Shown here: positions 10,784-20,639 of the stretch, in pieces
Position numbering within the stretch: the stretch's first letter is position 1
Layout: each line of letters begins with the position of its first letter
Source of the DNA: Gnetum montanum
Lineage: Eukaryota; Streptophyta; Gnetopsida; Gnetales; Gnetaceae
Assembly (NCBI GenBank): GCA_015680685.1
Contig: MNCI01034296.1
Location: 324,407 to 361,072, forward strand
Reading direction: 5' to 3'
DNA: 36,666 nucleotides
Position numbers and translations under genes: made by a program
Notes under the pieces: model-generated
The model's input: only the letters and a program-made list of their open reading frames with translations
Database searches by the model: none
Told to the model about the DNA's origin: nothing

Positions 10784-10911
10784 GGGTGTTGAAACCCAAA
10801 ATAAGTGAAAAGTAGGTACACCCGAAGATATATAGTCCAGTTAGAACTTTATATAACTCAGTATTGCCCACCGGAATCGCACACATGACCTGGAGCTTCC
10901 AAATCAAGTGT
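10784..10911 (-). mobile_element. SINE-like insertion with 7-bp target duplication
   Basis: A 128-bp block interrupts the LINE RT frame and is flanked by direct repeats CCCAGAG at 10777-10783 and 10912-10918. On the minus strand it contains GTGTGCGATTCC (10873-10884), close to the Pol III B box, and is preceded by TTGGAAGCTCCAGGTC, where an A-box-like element would be. This fits a tRNA-derived SINE head. No poly-A or poly-T tail is obvious at the other end, so family assignment is open. Confidence 0.45.
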
Positions 10912-11484
10912 CCCAGAGAGATTATTTGGTGAGCTCTAACAAGTAAATTATCCAAATTAGATTATATTAAAACTTTTCAAGAAATATATAATGAAACCAC
11001 AACTAGAATTCACACTATCTTGGGAGAAACTATTGATGAAGGATCTACTTTAAACCCTTATTTGTTACCAATCTTTATAAATGAGTTAACAAAAAGAATT
11101 CAATATAAGATATCCCTTGTTGTATGCACTTTGTAAATGATATTATGTTGGTGGATAAATCTAAGGAAGCCCTTGCAATGAAAATGGTGACCTGAAAAAG
11201 AAGCCTAAAGTCAAAGGGTTAAAACTACCAAATGTAAAACAGAATATATGGACTGCAATTTTATTGCAATAGTAAGCACTGAAGATGTAAAGACAAATAT
11301 CCAAGAACATAAAGTTACCCAACATAAACATTTTAGATTTTACATGGATGATGAGATTACAATGACAGATAAAATGGAAAGAAGCTAGCAGTATGTTTTA
11401 TGATAACAGAATTCCTGTTAGATTCAAGGAAAATTTCTACAAAACTATTATCAAACGTATGATTCTTTATGCTTCTGAATGTTT

Positions 11485-11604
11485 GGCCAATCAATAAGTG
11501 TTACTAGAAAAGGGTAAATTAAATATTCTATGATGCAGAGTGTTGACCAATCAATAAGCCTTACTAGAAAAGGCAAAATTAAAAATTCTCTTATGAGAAA
11601 AAGT
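11485..11604 (+). repeat. 60-bp tandem duplication inside LINE copy 1
   Basis: Two units of exactly 60 bp begin GGCCAATCAATAAG and GACCAATCAATAAG and share TTACTAGAAAAGG and AAATTAAA.ATTCT. The length is a multiple of three, so it would not have shifted the frame. Confidence 0.75.
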
Positions 11605-11905
11605 TTTAGGGTAGCATCCATAGGTGAAGAGATCACGTAAAATCATTTCATATGGTTGGGCTCTCTGCAGAGAAAACCAAAAATTACTCTTGTTAAAAGA
11701 GATTGCTTAATCAGGTAGGAAACAACAGAAAGAAAAACTGAAACACACATCACATGCAAAATAAAAGAAAGATATTTGAGAATTGAGAACATACATTAAT
11801 CTAGCTCTTAAACAAGGTGAATGGTGGAAATGAGCTCAGACAGCTAACCCCATATAGTTGAAACAAGGCTAGGTGGAGGGTGAGGATGATGATGATTTCT
11901 ATACC

Positions 11906-12345
11906 ATTATTTTATTTTATATATGTTTGCAGCAGAGCTTGAGTTTGATATGACCTAAGCTTTGAGTAAGGACTGCTAATTGTGCACTGATCAATAATGA
12001 AAACAAGGGAACATAGCTCCCTGCAAATAACTCCACCATGGCCGGTCCCAAACCCAGGTTAGAAAGAAGGAGGGTTGCCATGAGGTTGGCAACTGGCTAT
12101 AAAGCACCTGTCATTTCTTATGAATGAGTTCTTTTCTACATATTCCTTGTACTACGGTGCTTTCCAGATGTAATGCACAATAGTGAAAGGGCCTGGTTGT
12201 TGTGAGAAATGAGTAAGCACTTGCTAGAGCATTCCCGAGAAGCACATGCACCACTAGAGCCCAGTTGTTGTGTCAAATATGAAAGGGTTCCCACATCATG
12301 TTGGATGAGTGTGGATAAAAAAGCTAATCCAACATAAGAGCCAAA
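11906..12345. other. Spacer between LINE copies
   Basis: No coding region or repeat unit was recognised between the 3' end of LINE copy 1 and the first readable endonuclease codons of copy 2. Part of it may be the 5' region of copy 2. Confidence 0.35.
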
Positions 12346-13125
12346 AGAGGCATCAACAATTTAGGATGATTACATCGAACATAGGCTCACTGACAAGGAA
12401 GGCCAACAAAATTATGGATTTGATAAAGAGAAGATGGTTCAGTATAGCTTGCCTACAGGAAACTAAGTAAAAGGGAGAGAAAGCAAAGGGCATTAATAAA
12501 GGATTTAGGCTCTATTACTGTGAAAAGAGTAGGGATAGTGATAGATCAATAGATGAAGGAAAAAATGGTAGAGGTTACTTGAAAAGGTGATAGAATAATG
12601 AGAATTAAGATTGTCTTCAGGAAAAATGTTATTAATATCTTGTGTCTTTGAACGTCATGTTGGTTTGAAGAATCATGTTAAGAAAACCTTATTGGATTTT
12701 TTGAGAGGTCTTATGCAACAAATACCAGGGCATGAAGGTATTCTTGATCAAAAAGGAGATTTCAATAAACATGGGGGACCAACAAAAAGAGGCTACGAGA
12801 GGGTTCATGAAGGGCCCGGTGTTGGAGAGAAAAATGAGATGGGGAAATCTATAATTGAATTTGTGCAGGCCTATGATCTTGCAATAGGTAACACCTATCT
12901 CTGAAAAAAAAAAGGGTAAAGACTTAGTAATTTTCAAGAACAGAAACAACTCAACTAAAATACACTACATCAGGATCAAAAAGAGAGATGGGAGAACTTG
13001 TAAGAATTGCAAAATCATTTCAAGAGAAAGCCTTAAAAATCAACATAGACTTGTGGTGATGGATCTGGCTATCAAAAGTGGTACCTATTCCTGCAAAAAG
13101 TTCTCTTACAAATCTGCAAGGACAC
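12346..13125 (+). pseudogene. RTE-type LINE copy 2: APE-like endonuclease region
   Basis: The frame opens with SNIGSLTRKANKIMDL, where the Asn (12378-12380) is the expected catalytic position, then ACLQETK with Glu at 12459-12461. Later blocks are VGLKNHVKK (about 12660), KGDFN (about 12762, the DxN motif), TKRGYERVH, NEMGKSIIEFVQAYDLA and, near 13040, QHRLVVMD, which carries the final catalytic His region. This order is that of the exonuclease-endonuclease-phosphatase domain of RTE LINEs. One stretch, 12611-12904, is open for about 97 codons; the rest has stops and frameshifts. The coding sequence breaks off in KSARTP just before a large insertion and resumes at 14661. Confidence 0.7.
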
Positions 13126-14660
13126 CTCAACAAGTCACACATTTGGGTGTATGACTTGCGGTGGTAAAAGGTCTTTAGAACAATATAGCCCTCAATAAAT
13201 CAGCATTTATGAAACAAAGAAGCACAAACCTCCAATCAAATAGGTACTTACCTACCATTTAAAGTAGGATTGATAAATGATTATGAGGTTAATGTTAGAG
13301 CTAATAAACTATGAGCAATGTAAAATAAAATCTAAGTACAGTAAACAACCAAAAAACATAAAACAGATAAGAGAATAAGAAACTCAATGTGTAGGAGAGG
13401 GCTTAAGTTCCCTTCTCAGAGAAGGAAAATGCTTGATTAAGCAAATTAAAAGAGTTTGCCTCCTATGCTACAATGTTGAGAGAATACAAACTAGCAAGAA
13501 AAACTCAGTTTATGAGTAACTTAATGGTTTTAATGTTGAATTGTGACCTCTGGTGGGTGTAGATATGGATGGAGAAGCTTCAGTGCTAACTGGAGTTGAT
13601 TTGGTGTCAAATTGGGGTTGTTTTCGTGAACTGTCCCACAAGTGACGCTAACACTAAAAAATGGCTAACATTGGTGCAAGTGACGCTGGCATTGTGTAGA
13701 TTCTAACATTGTAACACATGACACTGATGCTAGTGCTAACACTACTCCAGGTAATGCTAACGCTAGTGTCTGTGTGCTATAGTTAACTTAGCATCAGAAT
13801 GAAGCTTGCAGACTGCAGGTTGTGCTGAGGCGGTTGTGAAGCATGCAGGTGATGCAGTGGATGCAGGCGTTGGCACTCCAAATCTCTCAAAATTCAAAAA
13901 AGTACTCTGAATCTCAAGAAATCAGCCTCAAATTGATGTTTTGAGCTAATGTTTGTAGGCCTAGGGTTTCCAAATTTGACCCTGAAATAAAGTGCAATTG
14001 AGTAAAGTTCATTTTTGGAAACTAGAAGTTGAAGTGTAAATTAATGATGATGATGTAGATTTGACAAAGGCAGGTGACACTAACACTCATGTTGCATCAC
14101 CTGGCCACACTTAGAAAAACTTTCATGTTCCATGTGTTACTGCAAATTTGACTAAGCCAGGTGACAATAACACCTGTGTTACATCACTTGACCAGCCTTA
14201 GAAAAATTTTGTATCTCACACTAGAAAATTGACTAAGGCAGGTGACAACGTCACCTAGCCAAATTGAAAAATTTTCTATCTCATGTCTCCCAAGGCTTGC
14301 TGAAATTGAACAAAATTGATGTCTATCACCTCAGGACTAATGTAGACCATCGCTGGAGAGTTGACAAAGCCAAGATTCAGGCCAGATGACAAGGTCGTGA
14401 TGCATGCTGAAATTTTGTCTAAGGCAGGTGACCCTAACACTTGCGTCGCATCGCATCACTTGGATGACATTTACAATTTTCGAGTTTCCAATTCTGTCAA
14501 ACATCATTAAAACTGATGCTCATGTGTTGGATCATGACCTAAAATGTCTTCCAAGGGCCTATGACAGCCCAAAACACAAGTTATGATATGATTTTAGGGC
14601 ATTTTGATGGCCGAAGTGGATGCAGCAATGCCAAAACCACACTTGTCTTGGTCACTAGCA
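13126..14660. mobile_element. Unidentified ~1.5-kb insertion in LINE copy 2
   Basis: The LINE coding sequence stops at KSARTP (about 13120) and its continuation, an IKWW-type block followed by LKEDKGSQF, starts at about 14665. The intervening ~1.5 kb has no LINE coding. It contains many short repeats of GTGAC.CTAACACT type, which suggests an LTR or other repeat-rich non-coding element. Neither end shows clear inverted repeats or a target duplication that I can define. Confidence 0.5.
14059..14470. repeat. Degenerate ~80-bp minisatellite with CAGGTGAC core
   Basis: Four to five degenerate units start TTGACNAAGNCAGGTGAC (about 14060, 14150, 14228, 14360, 14415). Most carry CTAACAC or ATAACAC and then a GCATCAC or ACATCAC segment, so the core (AGGTGAC...ATCACCT) is partly self-complementary. 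Confidence 0.6.
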
Positions 14661-16010
14661 AGCCTTCTATAAAATGGTGAAACCTAAAGGAAGATAAGGG
14701 ATCACAATTTATGGATAGACTACTCACAGAAGGACCTTAAGATTTAATCTCAAATGTTAATGATAGTTCAAGTCAAATGAGAAGTTATCTCAATAAGGAA
14801 GGATAGCATTGGGGTTTCAAAAGATAATAAGTATATTCAAAAGAAAACATGGTGGTAGAGCACATAAGTGCAACAAAAAATTCAAGACTAACAAGTATTT
14901 TAAAAAGTGACAACAAAGTAGGAGATAGGATGACTTTAAAATATACAAGTTAGCAGTGTTGCAAAGAAGATAGTAAGCAAGGCTAAACTTAGCGCTTCCA
15001 ATTCCTTCTATAAGAAGCTAAAAACTAAGGAGGGTGAAATTTTGACTGACAAGCTGAGCAAGACTGAAAACAAGAGGTGCAAAGACATTAATCATATTAC
15101 AGGCATTAAGTTAGATAACAAAAGGGTATTGTTTTCAAACAAAGAAATTTTGGAGTGATGGAGGGCTTATTTTCAAAGGCTACCCAATAAAGAATTTCCT
15201 AGAGATGAAGTTGAAAACTTCAAATCAAGTGTAAGGATGACCAACTATATATATCTTTGAAGTAAAGAAAGCTCTTATGAAGATAAAGAATAGTAAAACA
15301 ATAGGACTAGATGTGATCCCTATAAACGTATGGAACTTTATCAAAGATATATGGACCACTTGGTTGGAGAAGCACTATAGTGCCCATCTACAAGAACAAG
15401 AAAGACATCCAAAACTATGAAAACCATAAAGGCACCAATCAAACCTGTTAGTCACATCATGAAGTTATGGGAAAGAATTATAAAACAACATTTTAAGGAA
15501 AAAGTTAATTGTTTGTTAGAATCAATTTGTTGGTTTTATGTCTGAAAGATCAAGTCCAAAAGATATTTTCTTCCTAAGATAGTTGATGGAGAAATTTAGG
15601 TGTAAGAAGAGAAATATACATATGATTTTCATTGACTTGAAGAAGGCTTATGATGAGTTCCTTGAGAGATTATTTGGTGGGTGTTAAAGAGAAAGGATAT
15701 TCCTAGTGAGTACATAAAGGATATCCAAGACATGGATAATGGAGCAACAACTCAAGTGCACACTATCTAGAGAGACTACAAACTTCCCCATGAAGATAGG
15801 GCTACAACAAAGATCTACTCTACACCCTTGTTTGTTTGTCATTATTATGGATGAGCTAACTATAGAAAATCAAGATGATATCCCTTGGTGTATGCTTTTT
15901 TCTGGTGTTATTGTATTGGTGGATAAATAGAAACTTGGAGATGCAACCTATAATCAAAGGGATTAAGGATTAGTCTACTAAAGTTTGGTTTTATGTCTCT
16001 TAGAGAACTC
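14661..16010 (+). pseudogene. RTE-type LINE copy 2: reverse transcriptase region
   Basis: The linker starts at LKEDKGSQF and the RT follows, with pieces VPIYKNKKDIQNYENHKGTN (about 15380), MEKFRCKKRNIHMIFIDLKK (about 15588-15650), KDIQDMDNGATTQVHT (about 15718) and 15739-15930, which keeps IGLQQRSTLHPCLFVIIMDE and DDIPWCMLF. The catalytic motif that should be FADD reads FSGV, so both aspartates are gone. Several stops and frameshifts occur. Coding ends near 16010, where another insertion begins. Confidence 0.7.
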
Positions 16011-16890
16011 TAATTTTACAAGGATCTTTATGTTATGAGAAAACTTAACATATGATTTATTGATTGAACAAACTTGTCATTGAACATCTTTCATAATTGC
16101 TTTATTTCACATTTAGAAATAACACTTGGCACTTGGCTAACTCATTATGAATCTCTTCTTTGTAACATATTCTTCTTAGTTACATCCTTACGATGCTTGT
16201 CTTTGCCTATTACTTATAATAAATCTTCTGAGAATTTTCCCGGTTGGTCAATCTTACATGGGCTAAGCCCTTATAGACTCCTTCAACAATCCACAGCTTG
16301 GCCTATTATAGATGTCTACCTCATTCATAGCCTGTCTTCCTTCATAGTCATTCTTTTTACTCCATCGTAACCTTCTAGATTGCCTTCTCTTCCTCTTCAG
16401 GAAACTAAACCGGATTACGAATATCTCACCTTAGATCTTCTCCTCCTATTTAGGAAACTGGATCCTTCTTCTCTTCTTCCATTTGTGAGTTACTTGATAA
16501 CCTTTTGATTTCTGGTGATCATTATGAATCTATGAATTGTAATGACTTCTATGTTTCATTATGCTTCTTGTTGCAGATTGTTCCCATTGCTTTAGACATA
16601 TATCTGTTATTCCTTGTCCTGATTCTAATTCTGATTGACTTCTACATGATGTTACCTTTAACACCTGCTCTAATGATTCATAGTTTCTTGCATTGACTGT
16701 TTTGTTGATCTTCAATGTTCCTCAACTTTTCTTCACACACTTTTCATAATTGATTGATGGCTGCTTATGTTTCATGGAAAGGTTGTAACAGCTCACAAGA
16801 TATAGCTCACACCTTTTTATTATGACTTGCTTGCAGATGGTTACAAACAATCTTGATAGTTACAAAACTAATGATTGTACATAGCATTAG
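16011..16890. mobile_element. Unidentified ~0.9-kb insertion in LINE copy 2
   Basis: LINE coding similarity is lost after about 16010 and returns near 16895 (VKVHFSGKL). The interval is T- and C-rich on the plus strand, with short open frames but no recognised protein. Related sequence near both ends (TTTCATAATTG at about 16087 and 16744) is too short to define terminal repeats. A solo LTR is a possible explanation. Confidence 0.4.
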
Positions 16891-17585
16891 AATCATATTC
16901 TAACATAGTCAAAGTGCATTTTAGTGGAAAACTGAATACTGAGGACATTACGATTAGAATTTAAAACCAGCAAGTTAGTCAATGTAAGAAATTCAAATAC
17001 TTGGGCTCACTTGTTCAAGTGGACGGTGAGATTAACAGTAATGTGATAAATAGAATTGAAGCAAGATGGATGAAATGGCAAGAGAAGCCAGTGATGTGCT
17101 TTGTAATAGAAGAATCTCTACTAGGTTAAAGGTAGAATGTCAAACCTATGATCCTTTATAGTATAGAATATTTGTCTATCAAAAACACCAGACTCAATGC
17201 ATACATGTAGTAGAAATGCAAATTCTAAGGTGAATGTTGGGTATGACTATGAAAGATCGAATCAAAAACTCTCTTTTTAAAGCAAGTTTGGGAGCAGTAC
17301 TCATAGATGAGAAGATTAAGGAAAGTAATCTCAAATGGTTTGTTCATATGCTAAGAAGGCCATAGAATAAACCCACTAGAAGAGGTCACTTTATTAAGTT
17401 GAGGGGAAACAACAAAGTCATAGACCTAAACATACATGGTTTGCAAACATAAAGAAAGACATCTAAGATTTGGGTATTAATGCTTATTCAACTCTTCATA
17501 AAAGTGAATGGAAAAAGAGAATTCATATAGTCAACCTCATATAGTAGAGATAAGGCTAGAATGATGATGACAATGATGGTTCCCT
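16891..17585 (+). pseudogene. RTE-type LINE copy 2: C-terminal domain and 3' end
   Basis: The C-terminal RTE domain is seen in [17 protein letters not shown] and [10 protein letters not shown] (about 16988-17080) and a degraded C-terminal segment to about 17510. The 3' end shows AACCTCATATAGTAGAGATAAGGCTAGAATGATGATGAC, matched piecewise by CCCCATATAGTTGAAACAAGGCTAG before the end of copy 1, which confirms that the two copies are of one family. Stops are frequent. Confidence 0.65.
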
Positions 17586-19226
17586 GCAAATCCAGCAAAC
17601 ATAATTGGAACACAACACAGACCAATCTGATCTTATCTTCACAAATCTGGATCATGCCCACGCTATCCAGTATGGCCCTTCCCTGTGCCACCTGCTTCTT
17701 AGAACCAGTTATCCTCTAATCAAGCCAATGACTCTGGCCTCCAATGCATTAAAAATATAGTTTGTTTATCTATTTAGGTCCATATAATGCTTATAATGGG
17801 GCAAATCTAATGCTTATATTGGATCCTCCGCTTTCCATAACTATGCATGTAATACATACATTTTAATATTGGGAATTACAAGTACATTTAACCCTGCCTT
17901 TGTTTTTCAACACTTCTAGAAATGAAGATAAACAACAAACCTCCAGCATAACCAACCAGTAGTGAACTGAAACTTAAATGTTAAATAACATTCATTTGGA
18001 GAATACAAGCCCTTAAGAATCTATTGCACATAATTCAGTTTTAGACATTTATTTCAAGTATAACTAAATACACCCCATTGGGCTCAAATGTATGACTTGA
18101 AGGATGCAAGTTGTAAGCCCTACCAATAAGCTACTTCTTATCATGTCCATGTGGAAACCCTAGATATCTATTGGACAGATTCAGTTTCAACCCTTTTATC
18201 ATATATGATTCCTGTGTACCTCAGCAACAACAAAATGGGATTGAACTTGCACTGTTAGCAAGTTTACAGCCTTAACACTGAAACAAAGAATGTTACATAT
18301 ACAATGGAACAATTTACTTACTTAAACTAAACACAGGGCCAGCCTAATGTTTATAACAGGATCACTATAATATTTTTATTGAGCCCTTTCATCCTATATG
18401 TAAGTACACGTGTAATGTATGCATACTGACTGCAGAATCTAACGCATATTTTGGTTCAACAATGTTTCTCAAATGCTAAATGCAAATCATTGCCATCGCG
18501 TTGTCTGTTTCTGCTCCTAGCAACTTCCAGGCAACATCAGTCAAGAAAAATGTTTACTTACATTAGTCAATTTGGGAATGACCAATAATACTCAAATGTC
18601 ATTAGTGGCCGTCCGGCATTTCTCACTTGTCAAATCTCCATACTGTTGTAACCAGCATTCTATTGAGAAGTGTCCCTCCAGACATCCCCCAAATTGCCTA
18701 TAGAGAAACATCAATGACGGTAATGAAGTGATCATCTCAAAAATCATCTTAAACGATATGTAGTGCTAATGTAAGAATGTTAACACCTCATTAGTTTTGC
18801 TACCTCCACTCTGATAGATCATAAGTTAAATCATCCAGCTGCCATAGTAAAAATATCTATCAGACTACCTGATTTCCAATGCTAAGATCCTGTTCTTCCA
18901 CCTAGATGATGATGTAGTTTGAGAATACACAGCATTTGTATAAATCTAAATAGCCATTGCAATTTACAGTAAGCACTTGAGCACAGGCTGTATTTACTAT
19001 ACTACTCATATCTATTGTTGCTGACTTTCTTACTGAAAACTGTTAGAAATTACAATTGTCAAGGAAATAGAATTCACAATTGTTATGGAAGAATTTATAA
19101 ATGTAAGATGGATCCTAGTTGGAAGTGCCTTCAGCAGACACATCTAAGGGCCATGTCAATGCCACCAATAGGGGAAAGTTCCATAATCACTGGTTTCAAT
19201 ACAGCTAAAACATTTCTTTTAACAAA
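17586..19226. other. Intergenic DNA, no gene recognised
   Basis: No convincing coding region on either strand. Two diverged segments share TAATG.TTATA..GGATC (about 17790 and 18340), a possible old repeat. A SINE-like head lies at 18064-18150. Confidence 0.4.
18064..18150 (-). mobile_element. tRNA-like SINE head, minus strand
   Basis: On the minus strand TAGCTTATTGG (18123-18133) resembles a Pol III A box and CATTTGAGCCC (18080-18090) a B box, 32 bases apart, which is the spacing found in tRNA genes and tRNA-derived SINEs. A GTAGGGC follows the A box, as in many plant SINE heads. Target duplications were not found. Confidence 0.4.
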
Positions 19227-19235
19227 AAAAGCAGA

Positions 19236-19844
19236 AGGTTGAACAATAGGGGGGCAGGATCCTTCAACGGGTAATAACCGATTCTGTAATTATACACAAC
19301 CGATTATAGCGGTCACTTTTTCAGTTTTTCCAAAGCACGGTGTTAATTTTTGAATCCAAGAAAAGGGTTTTTGGACCATTTCTTTCTGCTCTGCTCCGCC
19401 ATTTTCCTGACAGAATTGAAAGTCGCACTGTTCTGTCATTTGCACCGGGAGCTTATGGTGTAGAGAAAGATGGCACTGACCAGTCATTTTTTACATCTGG
19501 TGGTGTTGTTGTTGGGGTTTTGCAAATGCACACATATATTATTTTTCATAAATTCTTTCTTATTGGTGGTGTTGCCATTCATTTCTTCCTATAGTAGTTG
19601 TCAGCTACTGTGCTGTGAAGACAGCGATTCGTTCCTTATTTTTGTTGTTCGTTCCTTACTGTTGTTGTTGCGCTGTAAATCCACGGCACATGGCTGTTAG
19701 AATGAAAGTTTTAAATCGTCTGTAATATCTCTCTGGAAGGGTTTGAAATTTCTGCATGAAAATCCGTTTTGCATTTGTGTTGACTTAAAACATTCCTGTC
19801 ATTACCGGTCGGAAGGACCCTGCGGCCTATTGTTCAACATTCCC
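19236..19844. mobile_element. 609-bp TIR element with 9-bp target duplication (MULE-like MITE)
   Basis: Long imperfect inverted repeats bound the element: GTTGAACAATAGG at 19238-19250 and its reverse complement at 19826-19838, continuing inward as GCAGGATCCTTC against GCAGGGTCCTTC and ending at GGTAAT-like positions (19275 and 19801). It is flanked by the perfect 9-bp direct repeat AAAAGCAGA at 19227-19235 and 19845-19853. Long TIRs with 9-bp duplications are characteristic of Mutator-like elements. It encodes no transposase. Two short open frames inside are not recognised. It ends 261 bp beyond the NDUFB7 stop codon. Confidence 0.75.
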
Positions 19845-20105
19845 AAAAGCAGACGACACACGACCGTCCTTTAGCACATTGTAAAACTACTGCCTTGGTG
19901 CTTTAATTTCCATAAGAAGCCTTCCGTATTCCAAAACATGTACACGATATTCCACTAATCTCTGTATACGAAAACGCGGAAACCTAACCAGAACTAGGGT
20001 TCCAGGCACACTAACTACCAAAACCTGCCGATTTTGGACAACGTAAAACGATACGCGGAGAAATCGGAGGGCGAAGAGAGGCATTGAAGAACCTGGATTG
20101 AGAGA

Positions 20106-20411
20106 TCATGCGGTGGCGTGCTGCTGCTCGGCAAGCAACTGAGCGGGAGTCTTATTCTCGAGTTTGGCCTGCTTGCGGAGTTTGTCCATCTTGATCATTC
20201 TGGCCATCACCAGCTCGTACTCGCACTTCTCGTAGGCGTGGCGCTCGTCGCTGCATTTCCAGGGCAGATACAGCGTCTTTTGACGGCACTTGTTCAACGG
20301 AATCAGCAGATGCGCGCACTGGTCTCTGTACGGCAACGGCACTCTCTCCTTCACCATTTCCTCCTGCGTAGCGATCTGCGGCTTCGGAGGGAAGTCCTCC
20401 TCCTTCCTCAT
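20106..20411 (-). CDS. NDUFB7: NADH dehydrogenase (complex I) beta subcomplex subunit 7
   Basis: This is a 101-residue accessory subunit of mitochondrial respiratory complex I, located in the membrane arm on the intermembrane-space side. The first ATG of the minus-strand frame is at 20411; the frame is open further upstream but has no ATG there, and the resulting length matches the ~100 residues usual in plants. The sequence shows IATQEEM near residue 14, then CAHLLIPLNKC and CSDERHAYEKC, two exact CX9C motifs (CHCH fold). Such proteins are imported and oxidised by the Mia40/Erv1 pathway. The block between and after the motifs (YLPWKC, YEKCEYELV) is the family signature. There is no intron and no frame break. 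The C-terminus is Lys/Gln-rich and variable in the family. The gene is GC-richer than its surroundings and appears functional. Confidence 0.95.
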   Translation of the reverse strand: MRKEEDFPPKPQIATQEEMVKERVPLPYRDQCAHLLIPLNKCRQKTLYLPWKCSDERHAYEKCEYELVMARMIKMDKLRKQAKLENKTPAQLLAEQQHATA

Positions 20412-20599
20412 TTTCCTTTCCTCGATTGATTGATCGATTGGGAATTGGTGACTGAGCAAATACTCGATGATCTTCGATCTTCTTCTGCAATTATGCTCCT
20501 CCTGCCTCCCCTGCTCGCAAAATCCTGAAATTTGGCCTTTTCTCGCACCTTCAACTAATGCCGTTCTTTGTACTCGAAGAAATGACTTTGCTGAGACGG

Positions 20600-20606
20600 A
20601 TAAATA
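20600..20606 (-). promoter_or_regulatory. Possible TATA element of NDUFB7
   Basis: On the minus strand CTTTATTTATCC lies about 190 bases upstream of the NDUFB7 start codon and would give a leader of roughly 160 bases. It is the only TATA-like site I see between the gene and the AT-rich flank. Housekeeping promoters often lack a TATA box, so this is tentative. Confidence 0.3.
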
Positions 20607-20639
20607 AAGATAGGGATGGAGCTTTTCTAAAATTAAGTT

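Larger units (their letters stand above)
10640..11905 (+). mobile_element. RTE-type LINE copy 1, RT to 3' end, broken
   Basis: The reverse transcriptase begins at LMEKFKCKRNNLHMI and IDLEKAY (from about 10695), the palm-domain start typical of plant RTE-like LINEs. After a 128-bp insertion it resumes with REIIW, then TRIHTILGETIDEGSTLNPYL and PIFINELTKRIQ (to about 11100). The catalytic FADD region is degraded (around 11125-11150). The C-terminal domain is recognisable at NRIPVRFKENFYKT and MILYASECLANQ (about 11408-11495). The element ends near 11905 with GAGGATGATGATGATT, matching the short ATG/GAT repeats that usually close RTE elements. It has frameshifts and stops and is not functional. 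The 5' part (endonuclease) is missing, the usual 5' truncation of LINEs. Confidence 0.7.

Noticed and set aside
18601-18720. Possible minus-strand exon after a TTTCTCTATAG splice-like site
   Set aside because: Only a short open stretch follows and no family was recognised; splice-like words are common by chance in AT-rich DNA.
20412-20459. Longer NDUFB7 start upstream of 20411
   Set aside because: The frame is open further upstream, but the codon there is TTG, not ATG; the first ATG is at 20411 and gives the usual family length.
20118-20490. Two other open frames (103 and 112 codons) overlapping NDUFB7
   Set aside because: They are shadows of the GC-rich NDUFB7 gene in other frames; only the reading with two CX9C motifs matches a protein family.
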